Source of the DNA: CAVZXS01 sp963779325
Lineage (GTDB): Bacteria; Bacteroidota; Bacteroidia; Chitinophagales; Chitinophagaceae
Assembly (NCBI GenBank): GCA_963779325.1
Contig: CAVZXS010000002.1
Span: forward strand, 372,001 to 436,000
Reading direction: 5' to 3'
DNA: 64,000 nucleotides
Under the pieces are notes generated by a model. It had not been told where the DNA came from and did not search any database. It saw nothing but the letters and a program-made list of their open reading frames with translations. Below are positions 35,004 to 43,335 of the stretch, one piece after another (within the stretch, counting starts at the first letter, position 1; every line of letters starts with the position of its first letter). The translations under genes and the position numbers were made by a program.

Positions 35004-35348
35004 ATGGATTCATTTTTAAATTGGATATCGGCTAATCAGCAAATGATTTACATAGTACTGCTTATGGTTTTTGCCGGTATAGAAGTAATAGGCCGCGTAC
35101 CGAGTGTATTGCACACACCGCTGATGAGCGGCGCCAATGCCATACACGGTGTAGTTATCATCGGCGCCATCATTGTAATGGGTAAAGCAGAGAGCGATAA
35201 TTATTTAGCATTGATACTTGGTTTTTTAGCGGTGGTATTGGGTACATTAAATGTAGTCGGCGGTTTTGTAGTTACGGACCGGATGTTGGAAATGTTTAAA
35301 TCGAAGAAGCGGCCCCCTAAATCCCCCGGGAGCCAAAGCACTAAATAA
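35004..35348 (+). CDS. pntAB: NAD(P) transhydrogenase alpha-2 (membrane) subunit
   Basis: 114 aa with three membrane segments; it is the small membrane part of the proton-translocating transhydrogenase (e.g. 'IEVIGRVPSVLHTPLMSGANAIHGVVIIGAI'). With PntB and the NAD-binding alpha-1 subunit it moves hydride between NAD(H) and NADP(H) using the proton gradient. The alpha-1 gene, usually directly upstream, is not in the window: the upstream gene is DUF952. It is followed by a four-helix-bundle gene and then pntB. Confidence 0.93.
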   Translation: MDSFLNWISANQQMIYIVLLMVFAGIEVIGRVPSVLHTPLMSGANAIHGVVIIGAIIVMGKAESDNYLALILGFLAVVLGTLNVVGGFVVTDRMLEMFKSKKRPPKSPGSQSTK

Positions 35349-35372
35349 AAAATTCTAAATTCTAAAATTGGG

Positions 35373-35738
35373 ATGGCTGAGGATAAAAAATATGATTTAG
35401 AGGAGCGAACAGAGAAGTTTTCGATTAGGGTAAGGGATTTTTGTGTTTTGGTAAAAAAGGATGTTGTGAATATTGAGTATGTAAAACAATTAGTAAGGTC
35501 GGCAGGATCAGTTGGTGCAAACTATATTGAAGCGAACAATAATTTAGGACAAGGCGACTTGAAAATGCGGATCAGGATTTGCAGAAAAGAGAGTAAGGAG
35601 TCAGGCTATTGGTTCAGGCATATCATGACTTACGGTAATAAAGAATTGGAAGATCAGCGATTGATGCTGTTAAAAGAATCGGAAGAATTGATGTTGATTT
35701 TTGCTGCAATTCTTAGAAAGCTTGATGGCAAAGGATAG
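35373..35738 (+). CDS. four-helix-bundle protein (23S rRNA intervening-sequence family) inserted in the pnt operon
   Basis: 121 aa, fully helical. Family pattern: 'YDLEERTEKFSIRVRDFCVL', 'VKQLVRSAGSVGANYIEANNNLG', 'KMRIRICRKESKESGYWFRHI'. These S23/IVP proteins are found in rRNA intervening sequences and as free genes across Bacteroidota; their function is unproven. It interrupts the pntAB-pntB pair, and the short flanks on both sides carry AT-rich copies of a TTCTAAATT/AGAATTTAGA sequence in opposite orientation, which suggests insertion. Confidence 0.9.
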   Translation: MAEDKKYDLEERTEKFSIRVRDFCVLVKKDVVNIEYVKQLVRSAGSVGANYIEANNNLGQGDLKMRIRICRKESKESGYWFRHIMTYGNKELEDQRLMLLKESEELMLIFAAILRKLDGKG

Positions 35739-35783
35739 TACGACTATTAGAATTTAGATATTAGAATTTTGAATTTGGGCCAT

Positions 35784-37250
35784 ATGGAATCAAACATATT
35801 GACACTTTGTTACCTCATCGGTTCGGTAACATTTATACTGGGATTAAAAATGTTATCCAACCCGGCTACGGCGAGGAGGGGAAACCTGCTTGCTGCTGCG
35901 GGTATGACGATAGCTATTCTCGGTACCATCTTTTTATACAAAGATGATGCGGGTAACAGGCTGCATAACTACGGCTGGATATTCGGCGGAATAGTTTTGG
36001 GAAGTATTGTAGGAACGCTGGCTGCAAAAAAAGTAAAAATGACCGCCATGCCCGAAATGGTGAGTTTATTTAATGGTATGGGTGGTGCTTGCGCTATGTT
36101 GATAAGCATTGTGGAATTTAATGAGTTTTCTCACTATCTGCAAATTTGGGAAAGAAACATTTTTGAGGAAACACAAGTTATAAAACAAGTGTTTCAACTT
36201 AAAGTTACCATAGGTAATTTAATTATTATTTTAGGAGGATTAATTATTGGTTCTGTTTCTTTTGCCGGTTCAATCATTGCATGGGGGAAACTAAACGGAA
36301 AGATTAAAGATTTTTCTTTCAGGGGTCAGCATATTTTTAATATTGGAATGCTGTTATTAATTCTGGTACTTGCAGGGTATTTAATTTTCAATCTTTCAGT
36401 GTCCAATTCTTTTGTTTTCTATTTAATTTTTGCTCTTTCACTTATATATGGGGTTTTCTTTGTCATGCCCATCGGCGGTGCCGATATGCCGGTTGTAATT
36501 TCTTTACTCAATTCTTTTACCGGTGTGGCTGCTGCCTGCGGCGGTTTTTTATATAATAATAAAGTAATGCTTACCGGTGGTATATTAGTTGGCGCGGCGG
36601 GTACATTACTTACTATATTGATGTGTAAAGCAATGAATCGTTCACTTACTAATGTATTAATTGGTTCTTTCGGCGGCGGCGCTGCGACTGCGGCAACAGC
36701 GGGCAGCAAAGACCAGGGACATTATAAAGAAATTTCATTGAGCGATGCGGCGGTACTGATGAGTTATGCAGGTAAAGTTTTTATTGTACCGGGTTATGGT
36801 TTGGCGGTAGCGCAGGCCCAGCATGTTTGTCACGACCTGGAAAAAATATTAAATGATAAAGGAGTGGATGTAAAATATGCCATTCACCCCGTAGCGGGTC
36901 GTATGCCCGGCCATATGAACGTATTGCTGGCCGAAGCCGATGTGAGTTATGAAAAATTATTGGAGATGGAGCAGGCCAATGAAGAATTTTCATCAACGGA
37001 TGTTGTTTTAATTTTAGGTGCCAATGATGTGGTAAATCCCGCGGCTAAAACAGATACAGCTTCTCCCATTTACGGTATGCCTATATTAGATGTAGAACTG
37101 GCAAAGCATATTATTGTAAATAAAAGAAGTATGAAACCCGGTTATGCGGGTATAGAAAATGATTTGTTTTTCAGACCCAAAACTTCGATGCTGTTTGGCG
37201 ATGCGAAAAAAGTATTGCAGGATTTGGTGACGGAGATAAAAAGTATGTAA
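35784..37250 (+). CDS. pntB: NAD(P) transhydrogenase beta subunit
   Basis: 488 aa from ATG 35784 (a TTG five codons upstream is less likely). The N-terminal half has about nine membrane segments ('AAGMTIAILGTIFLY', 'MVSLFNGMGGACAML'), and the C-terminal domain III binds NADP(H): 'VFIVPGYGLAVAQAQHV', 'KYAIHPVAGRMPGHMNVLLAEA', 'VLILGANDVVNPAAKTD', 'YAGIENDLFF'. It couples proton entry to hydride transfer from NADH to NADP+, supplying NADPH. It lacks a neighbouring alpha-1 gene within the window. Confidence 0.97.
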   Translation: MESNILTLCYLIGSVTFILGLKMLSNPATARRGNLLAAAGMTIAILGTIFLYKDDAGNRLHNYGWIFGGIVLGSIVGTLAAKKVKMTAMPEMVSLFNGMGGACAMLISIVEFNEFSHYLQIWERNIFEETQVIKQVFQLKVTIGNLIIILGGLIIGSVSFAGSIIAWGKLNGKIKDFSFRGQHIFNIGMLLLILVLAGYLIFNLSVSNSFVFYLIFALSLIYGVFFVMPIGGADMPVVISLLNSFTGVAAACGGFLYNNKVMLTGGILVGAAGTLLTILMCKAMNRSLTNVLIGSFGGGAATAATAGSKDQGHYKEISLSDAAVLMSYAGKVFIVPGYGLAVAQAQHVCHDLEKILNDKGVDVKYAIHPVAGRMPGHMNVLLAEADVSYEKLLEMEQANEEFSSTDVVLILGANDVVNPAAKTDTASPIYGMPILDVELAKHIIVNKRSMKPGYAGIENDLFFRPKTSMLFGDAKKVLQDLVTEIKSM

Positions 37251-37553
37251 GATAAATTTGAAATCCGGAGTTGAACCACGGAGTCACGATGGCACAGAGG
37301 GTCACGGAGAAAACATTGTGCTGCTTCCTGTCTTTGTGCCTCTGTGCCTGCCTGCCGGTAGGCAGGGTTCAAAAAAATCTAAAGAATTTATATAGGATCG
37401 ATTAATAATTTAGAATTTCGCAAATGCTGAGCAGCGATATAAAGATGAAGAGTGCCCCGATGCAGTGCACAAATCTACCTCGGGGTCGGTGACGACGCAA
37501 GGGACGATGATAGTAGCAATGACGATGACTTAACAAAACATTTTTCCTGAATT
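37251..37553. other. 303-bp intergenic region with a 'CACGGAG/CACAGAGG' repeat patch
   Basis: 37274-37310 reads CCACGGAGTCACGATGGCAC followed by AGAGGGTCACGGAG. After a short gap the complementary words return (TTTGTGCCTCTGTGCC, about 37334-37349), so the segment can fold back on itself. A CCTGCC/GGCAGG hairpin adjoins it. Such 'CACAGAGG' repeats are common intergenic sequence in this phylum. No gene is seen. Confidence 0.5.
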
Positions 37554-38912
37554 TTGAAAATACAATTACCTGAAGAACTGCTTGAATCATTAAAAGATGT
37601 AAAAGGCTTTGACAAAAAAGCTTTTGAAAAAGTGCATGCCTCGGGTGAGCAAATAACTTGTGTAAGAATAAACCCGGCTAAAGAAGTCAAAAGTCAAAAG
37701 TTAAAAGACAAAGTTCCTTGGACAGAGTTTGGTTACTACCTTGAAAGCCGCCCATCCTTTACGTTCGATCCGTTGTTTCATGCAGGCTGCTATTATGTAC
37801 AGGAAGCCGGCAGTATGTTTTTAGAGCAGGCGTTGAAACAAACCGTTGATCTCTCGAAACCTTTACGCATTTTAGATTTATGCGCTTCGCCCGGCGGTAA
37901 GTCCACCCATGTACAATCATTAATTACCAAGGACAGTTTATTGGTAAGTAATGATGTTATCAAATTGCGTTCGCAGGTTTTAAAAGATAATATTATAAAA
38001 TGGGGCTGCGAGAATGTAGTGGTTACCAATAATGATCCGAAAGATTTTTCGCTGGTACATAATTTTTTTGATGTAATGATTGTAGATGCGCCTTGCAGCG
38101 GCAGCGGTTTGTTCAGGAAAGATGAAGAGGCGATAGAAGAATGGAGTTTGGATAATGTAACGCATTGCAGTCGCCGGCAGCAACGGATTATCGCGGACGC
38201 ATTGCCCTGCTTAAAAAAAGACGGCATATTAATTTATTCAACCTGTTCTTATTCTGCTGAGGAGAATGAAAATATTTGCGCTTGGATTACAGAACAGTGG
38301 GAAATGGAAAGCCTGCCATTGAAAACGGAGAAAAGTTGGGGCATTGTAGAAACAAAAGCGGCTACCGGCGAATACGGGTATCGTTTCTATCCTGATAAAG
38401 TAAAAAGCGAAGGATTTTTTATAGCCTGTTTCAAAAAAGAATTTGGCAAAGACGAACCTTTTACAAAAGGAAAGATGAAACCTGAGTATATTTCTAAAGA
38501 CGATGAAATATATGTACGAAAGATGATGCTGAAAGACAAGCACAATTTTTTTAAGTATCGATTTAAAATTTATTCGTTGCCTGCTTGTTTCGATCGTGAT
38601 CTTGAATTTTTGATGGGCCGCTTGTGGATACAATATTTTGGCACTATGTTGGGGGAGTTAAAGCATCAGAAGCTGATACCCGAACATGCTTTTGCGCTGA
38701 ACGGTAAATTAGTAAAAGAGGAAATAGAAAGAATAGAGCTTGATGAAAAACAGGCAATTGATTATTTAAAACGAAAAGAAATTGTACTGGAAACCGGGAA
38801 AGGTTGGAAGTTGGTTACGTATAAGCAACAGCCCTTAGGATGGATTAATGCGCTGGGCAACCGGATTAATAATTATTATCCGAAAGAATTGCGGATTATA
38901 AAGGACAGGTAA
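37554..38912 (+). CDS. RsmF/Sun-like rRNA (cytosine-C5) methyltransferase
   Basis: 452 aa. The first possible start is TTG at 37554 (TGA precedes it two codons upstream), so a TTG start is required. The SAM-binding domain includes 'ILDLCASPGGKSTH' (about 104-117), 'VVTNNDPKDFS', 'FDVMIVDAPCSGSGLFRKD' (motif IV with the catalytic-region Cys) and 'ILIYSTCSYSAEENE' (motif VI Cys). The C-terminal extension (about 300-452) includes a PUA-like region, as in RsmF-type enzymes acting on 16S rRNA. The exact target base cannot be fixed. Confidence 0.92.
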   Translation: MKIQLPEELLESLKDVKGFDKKAFEKVHASGEQITCVRINPAKEVKSQKLKDKVPWTEFGYYLESRPSFTFDPLFHAGCYYVQEAGSMFLEQALKQTVDLSKPLRILDLCASPGGKSTHVQSLITKDSLLVSNDVIKLRSQVLKDNIIKWGCENVVVTNNDPKDFSLVHNFFDVMIVDAPCSGSGLFRKDEEAIEEWSLDNVTHCSRRQQRIIADALPCLKKDGILIYSTCSYSAEENENICAWITEQWEMESLPLKTEKSWGIVETKAATGEYGYRFYPDKVKSEGFFIACFKKEFGKDEPFTKGKMKPEYISKDDEIYVRKMMLKDKHNFFKYRFKIYSLPACFDRDLEFLMGRLWIQYFGTMLGELKHQKLIPEHAFALNGKLVKEEIERIELDEKQAIDYLKRKEIVLETGKGWKLVTYKQQPLGWINALGNRINNYYPKELRIIKDR

Positions 38913-39215
38913 GATATTAGTTGCCCCTATCTGCGCGGCAGCGGAGAATATCAATCTTTAAAATTGGTACTATTTGTTGAAACTACTCCATCACAAAAGT
39001 TTACAGTGTTGGGCTCTAAGCTTTTAAAATTAACGAACGCAGCTTACCCTCCCTGTGGAGGGGCCAAAGTAATTTCGAATAAGAAAATTTCGGTAGGCCC
39101 GCCCGAACGACGTTCAGTCGGGCGGGGGTGGGTTTAGGATACGTAAATTTGGGATGCATCAATGATGGGTTTTCAATCAAAATATTCAGCATCTTTGCAC
39201 TACAAAACAATATTT
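38913..39215. other. 303-bp intergenic region with a GC-rich palindrome
   Basis: CCCGCCCGA at 39098-39106 and TCGGGCGGG at 39118-39126 form a perfect 9-bp stem around an 11-nt loop. A 'CCTCCCTGTGGAGGGG' hairpin lies at about 39048-39063. Both look like the dispersed GC-rich palindromes that break up AT-rich intergenic DNA here. The region ends in the promoter of the LysM gene. Confidence 0.5.
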
Positions 39216-40244
39216 ATGAAAAGATTTTTTTTAGTAACGATTCTTGCAATGTTTTCTGCTTTTTCAGTATTGGCACAATCGGGTCCGTTGATGATAAAAA
39301 GCGGAAGCAAAGGATTGTATCTTGAACATAAGGTAGCGACTAAAGAAAATTTTTATTCTATCGGCAGGTTATACAATACGCCGCCCAAAGAGTTGGGCCC
39401 GTATAACGGGTTGGATATTACAAAAGGATTAAGCTTGGGGCAGATAATAAATATTCCTTTATCATCTGTAAATTTTTCTCAAACAGCCAATGCGGGAACA
39501 CCGGTATATTATTTACCGGCCGCCAAAGAAGGTTTGTTCAGGGCGGGTACGAACAATAACAATGTATCGGTGGATAAATTACGTGAATGGAATAAACTTA
39601 CCGGAGATAATATACCTGCCGGTACAAAATTAATTGTAGGTTATTTGCAATCGGCCGAAATGAAGAGTGTAGCCCTGGCTGTAACGGAAAAACCTAAAGC
39701 ACAGGAAGTGCCGAAGCCGGTTGCAGAACAACCTGTAGTAAAAAAAGAAGTTGTTGTTCCCCCGCCGGTAAAAGTAGAAGAGAAAAAACCGGTTGCAGAA
39801 GAAAAGAAGCCTGAGCCGCCGGTAGTAGTGCAACCTGTAAAACAAGTAGAAAAACCGGTTGTAAAAGAAGAACCGAAATATACGCCGCCCGTTGTACAAC
39901 AACCGAAACCGGATATAAAAGGAAGCGGTTATTTTAAGCCCGGTTTCGAACAACAAATTAAAAGACAACCTGCCGCTAAGGAGTTGGTAACCGGTGCCGG
40001 TATTTTTAAAACTACTTCAGGGTGGAGCGACGGTAAATATTATTTACTGATTGATAATGTACCGTCGGGTACCATTGTGAAAATAAGTAACCCGACGAAT
40101 AACAAAGTTGTTTATGCAAAAGTATTGGGAGCGATGGCGGGTATACGTCAGAACAGCGGATTAGATATACGAATCAGTAATGCAGCAGCGGCAGCATTGG
40201 AAATACCCGAGCAGGATAAATTTATTGTAAAGGTGAATTATTAA
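39216..40244 (+). CDS. exported LysM-like protein with Pro-rich linker and C-terminal RlpA-like barrel
   Basis: 342 aa from ATG 39216, which begins a good signal peptide (MKRFFLVTILAMFSAFSVLAQ). Residues about 25-80 are LysM-like (HKVATKENFYSIGRLYNTPPKEL), followed by a second weaker segment. A long Pro/Val/Lys/Glu linker (about 160-245) spans the periplasm, and the end (about 265-342, GAGIFKTTSGWSDGKYYLL ... VVYAKVLGAM) resembles a double-psi barrel. Wall binding plus a barrel suggests a role in cell-wall maintenance. The upstream in-frame extension (39162) is not needed. Confidence 0.8.
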   Translation: MKRFFLVTILAMFSAFSVLAQSGPLMIKSGSKGLYLEHKVATKENFYSIGRLYNTPPKELGPYNGLDITKGLSLGQIINIPLSSVNFSQTANAGTPVYYLPAAKEGLFRAGTNNNNVSVDKLREWNKLTGDNIPAGTKLIVGYLQSAEMKSVALAVTEKPKAQEVPKPVAEQPVVKKEVVVPPPVKVEEKKPVAEEKKPEPPVVVQPVKQVEKPVVKEEPKYTPPVVQQPKPDIKGSGYFKPGFEQQIKRQPAAKELVTGAGIFKTTSGWSDGKYYLLIDNVPSGTIVKISNPTNNKVVYAKVLGAMAGIRQNSGLDIRISNAAAAALEIPEQDKFIVKVNY

Positions 40245-40261
40245 GCCCAAGCCCCACCAAA

Positions 40262-40278
40262 CCTCCCCTGAGGGGAGG
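40262..40278. terminator. palindrome between convergent lysM and fmt genes
   Basis: CCTCCCCT G AGGGGAGG, a perfect 8-bp stem with a 1-nt centre, in the 50-bp gap between two convergent stops. It has no clear T-tract, so it may be a repeat that also stops transcription. Confidence 0.4.
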
Positions 40279-40294
40279 CTTATGAAGATGCTGA

Positions 40295-41263
40295 TTATTT
40301 GAAATGGTAACCACGAAGAAATTCTTCTATACTCATTTTCTTTTTTCCTTCGAGTTGTAATTCTTTTACGGCAATTTGTCCGTCGCTGCAAACGAAGTGC
40401 AAATAAGTTTTCCCGTCGGTTTAGACAAATGCTCCGCTATCAGTTGCTTCATCAACTTTATTGAATTCATATACCTTTTCGCTTTTATAAATTTTTAGCG
40501 CTTTTCCATTCAACATTGTAAATGCTCCCGGAAAAGGAGAGAGGCCCCTGATAAGATTATGAACTTCTTCGGTTGTTTTTGAAAAATCAATTTTGCATGT
40601 TTCGGTAAATATTTTTGGTGCATGGAGCCCCATCCCATCCTTCCCCCGGGGGGAAGGAGTTAAAGCACTCTGCGGTTTGATAGTGATTGTATTTTCAGCT
40701 AAACCTTTTACTGTTTTTACCAACAGTTGTGCACCAATTTCTTTCATTTTATCATGTACTTCGCCTGCTGTTTCGTTTTTATCAATAGGAAAACTTTCCT
40801 GCAATAAAATATCGCCGGTATCTATTTCATGCTTTAATTTAAAAGTGGTTACACCCGTTTCTTTTTCGCCATTAATCACCGCCCAATTGATAGGCGCCGC
40901 GCCGCGGTATTGAGGTAATAAACTTCCGTGAAGATTGACCGTGCCCATTGGCGGCATGTTCCAAACTGCTTCGGGCAACATTCTGAATGCAACTACAATT
41001 TGTAAATCGGCGTTTAAAGATTTTAATTCAGCAAGAAATTCAGGGTTCTTTAATTTTTCGGGTTGTAATACTTTTAAATTATTTTCTGCCGCATATTTTT
41101 TAACGGCGCTTTGTTGCAATTGCATACCGCGGCCACCCGGTTTATCGGGTGCGGTAATAACACCAACGATAGTACATCCTGCTTCAACCAAAGCATCCAA
41201 TGATGCAACGGCAAATTCAGGTGTACCCATAAAAACGATTCGCAACGATTGAAATTTATTCAT
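40295..41263 (-). pseudogene. fmt: methionyl-tRNA formyltransferase with an in-frame TAA and a repeat insertion
   Basis: The frame runs 322 codons from ATG 41263 to TAA 40295, broken by TAA at codon 281 (40421-40423). Fmt formylates the initiator Met-tRNA. Recognisable: 'IVFMGTPEFAVASLDAL' (N-terminus), the THF-binding 'MPPMGTVNLHGSLLPQYRGAAPINWAVINGE' with catalytic Asn/His, and the C-terminal 'LRGLSPFPGAFT' equivalent 'LIRGLSPFPGAFT'. After the stop the conserved tail 'TDGKTYLHFVCSDGQIAV' and 'LEGKKKMSIEEFLRGYHF' continues, so the break removes 41 conserved residues. Loop 'TPSPRGKDGMGL' (from 40627-40660) is a palindromic repeat read in frame. Product activity is uncertain. Confidence 0.9.
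40627..40660. repeat. GC-rich palindromic repeat inside fmt, in frame
   Basis: CCTTCCCCC/GGGGGGAAGG at 40639-40657 with a CATCCCATCC flank. In the protein it codes 'TPSPRGKDGMG' between 'IKPQSAL' and 'HAPKIF', where other Fmt proteins have a short loop. It resembles the CCTCCCCT-type palindromes in nearby intergenic DNA. Confidence 0.6.
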
Positions 41264-41296
41264 AATCGGAGCGAAGATAAATGAAGGAATTTAGAA

Positions 41297-42112
41297 TCAG
41301 TTTTCTTTATAGTATTTCGCTTTTATTTCAGGAATCAATTCTGTTAATTTTTTTATTCTTGTTTCATCGCTCGGATGAGTGGATAAAAACTGCGGAAGTT
41401 TTGCACTTGTATTTTTTGCCGCCATGCGTTGCCAGAATGGAACGGCTTCTTCGGGGTTGTAACCGGCCATGCTCATAAATATCAATCCCAGTTTATCAGC
41501 TTCACTTTCCTGCATACGGCTGTTGGGTAATGCCAGTGCCAGGTTAGAGCCAATCATATATAAGCCAAGAAACAATGCCTGGGTCTGTTCTTTCTTTTCC
41601 TTTAATGCTTCCTGCAATACCAAACCTCCGAGGTTGATTAACAAACCTTCACTCATTCTTTCATTTCCGTGTCTTGCAATAGCATGAGCAATCTCATGGC
41701 CCATCACCACGGCCAGTCCTTCATCTGTTTGTGATACCGGCAATAACCCGGTGTACACAACCACTTTTCCGCCGGGCATACACCAGGCATTCACAATATT
41801 CTCATTGATGGTATTAAATTCCCACTTAAAGTTTTTCAGGTCTTTGCTCATATTATTTTGCTGCATGTATGTTTCTACAGCCTGTCTTATTTGTGTACCC
41901 ACTTTTATTACCAATGCTGCCCTTTCATCGGATTGCGAAAGGGTAGGGCCGGCTTTTACCACCGAATCGTATTGGGAAAAAGATAATGATTGTATTAATG
42001 AATTAGGTACAAGATTTAGTTGCTTGCGGCCAGTTATCGGTACTGTTTTACAGCCGGTTATTGCCAGTGCTGAGACGATATAAATGGTGCAAAGAATTTT
42101 TAAAGTGTTCAT
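41297..42112 (-). CDS. M48-family metallopeptidase lipoprotein
   Basis: 271 aa. Lipobox at C21 (LAITGC). Zinc motif HEIAH at 139-143 and a third ligand in the 'MQESEADKLGL' helix are the M48 features; the 'TGRKQLNLVPNSLI' start is typical of LoiP/BepA-like periplasmic proteases. These degrade or help fold outer-membrane proteins. It lies 33 bp upstream of fmt on the same strand and 156 bp after the module A operon's last stop. Confidence 0.93.
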   Translation of the reverse strand: MNTLKILCTIYIVSALAITGCKTVPITGRKQLNLVPNSLIQSLSFSQYDSVVKAGPTLSQSDERAALVIKVGTQIRQAVETYMQQNNMSKDLKNFKWEFNTINENIVNAWCMPGGKVVVYTGLLPVSQTDEGLAVVMGHEIAHAIARHGNERMSEGLLINLGGLVLQEALKEKKEQTQALFLGLYMIGSNLALALPNSRMQESEADKLGLIFMSMAGYNPEEAVPFWQRMAAKNTSAKLPQFLSTHPSDETRIKKLTELIPEIKAKYYKEN

Positions 42113-42159
42113 ATACTTTCAATTTAAAGTAAAGGTATTCGGAGCAATATTTTTTTCAC

Positions 42160-42175
42160 TCCCCTAAAAAGGGGA
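42160..42175. promoter_or_regulatory. palindrome 48 bp upstream of the M48 start
   Basis: TCCCCT-AAAA-AGGGGA, perfect 6-bp arms. Its distance to the start codon (48 bp) is like that of the palindromes at 55609 and 59773. It could instead be a weak terminator of operon A, but has no T-tract on the minus strand. Confidence 0.35.
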
Positions 42176-42268
42176 ATTAGATAAATCTGCCTATTTCTTT
42201 TTTAGGAGAATAAAAAACCATAGATTTTTAATTTGGAAAATAATTTTATCATTTACACCTCAATGACG

Positions 42269-43285
42269 TTATAATTTTTTTCCGATAATGCCATTTACTT
42301 TGTTTCTTAACCCACCCAGTCCTGTTTTTTTCTTCGCAGTATTCCCCGGTGAAGTATTTTCCTCAGTTGTTTTTTGTGTATTCGGTTCTGTGCTCACCGG
42401 TTTGTTTGTTGCAGCAACCGGATCACTTTTTTCATCTCCTGCCAGAGGCGATTTTTTCAGCACCAGGTAAAAATCCATAAACCCTTTTTTAACAGGCAGT
42501 TTAATTGGTTTGCCTTTTTGCGTTGTAGTTTGCTCCAGCATTACCGGAATTCTTTGCCTGATTACAATTTCTGTTTGCCCTTCTTTAAAAGTGCTGTCCA
42601 GCATCGTCCTCCACTCGCCAAAAACAAGGTAATTTCCGTTTTTCGAGCCATTAGTTTTTCGCTGAAAGGGCTCTTTTTTTTCAGGCTTATAGGTAATACG
42701 GGTACCCCATTCATCCCCTTCGAGGTCATACTCAACATAGGGCACGGCAAAACTGTATCGGCCTGTTACATGGTCTATTTGTAAATCCACATTGCTTATC
42801 CATCCCTCCACCCAATTGCTGTTGGTTGTGTAACGGTTATATTTTTCGTACCTGCCGGTTATATTCCAGTCGGGCATACTGGCTGTTGGTGTAATAGCAC
42901 TGTCCAATTCATCATGCATATTCCAGCATTTGCTGCTGCCTTTGCGTATCCAGCTTTCATACCGCTGTGCATTATTTTTGTCAGGCTGATTCTTCCGGAT
43001 AGCACCTTTTACTTCTGTTGGAAGCTCAACATAACCGGTATTGGTGCGGTTTATTTTTACGTAGTAAAATACCCGGGTATTGCCGGTACCAAAACCGGTA
43101 CTTCCCTCAAAGTTGAGCTGATATACAAACTGGCCCACCCAGCCTTTTTTCATGGTGGGTTTGTAATCAATAACAGGCATTTTCATTTCGGGCAATGTAT
43201 CTTTTTGCGCCAATAAAACGGAGGCTTGTAAGATGAAAATTGATAGTAATACAAAAAGTTGCAGGGGTTGAAAATATTTGTTCAT
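42269..43285 (-). CDS. exported protein of unknown function, last gene of operon A
   Basis: 338 aa with a signal peptide (ending ASVLLAQ). The mature protein is beta-rich, with repeated Tyr/Trp-containing strands ('GNTRVFYYVKINRTNTGYVELP', 'GRYSFAVPYVEYDLEGDEWGTRITY'). It ends in a low-complexity Lys/Asn/Thr/Gly-rich tail (about 290-338). No domain recognised. It follows the TPR gene by 50 bp; membership of operon A is the only clue to its role. Confidence 0.75.
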   Translation of the reverse strand: MNKYFQPLQLFVLLSIFILQASVLLAQKDTLPEMKMPVIDYKPTMKKGWVGQFVYQLNFEGSTGFGTGNTRVFYYVKINRTNTGYVELPTEVKGAIRKNQPDKNNAQRYESWIRKGSSKCWNMHDELDSAITPTASMPDWNITGRYEKYNRYTTNSNWVEGWISNVDLQIDHVTGRYSFAVPYVEYDLEGDEWGTRITYKPEKKEPFQRKTNGSKNGNYLVFGEWRTMLDSTFKEGQTEIVIRQRIPVMLEQTTTQKGKPIKLPVKKGFMDFYLVLKKSPLAGDEKSDPVAATNKPVSTEPNTQKTTEENTSPGNTAKKKTGLGGLRNKVNGIIGKKL

Positions 43286-43335
43286 ATGTTATTAGTTTAT
43301 TTGATTAATGGATGAAATAGTTTGCTTCTTTTCCT

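Noticed and set aside
40161..40391. 76-codon minus-strand frame
   Set aside because: Shadow of the fmt C-terminus and the lysM 3' end in another frame.
514..41263. Recoding of TAA/TAG as sense
   Set aside because: TAA and TAG end many intact genes here (e.g. ahcY, pntB, coiled-coil gene), so the stops in four frames are local defects.
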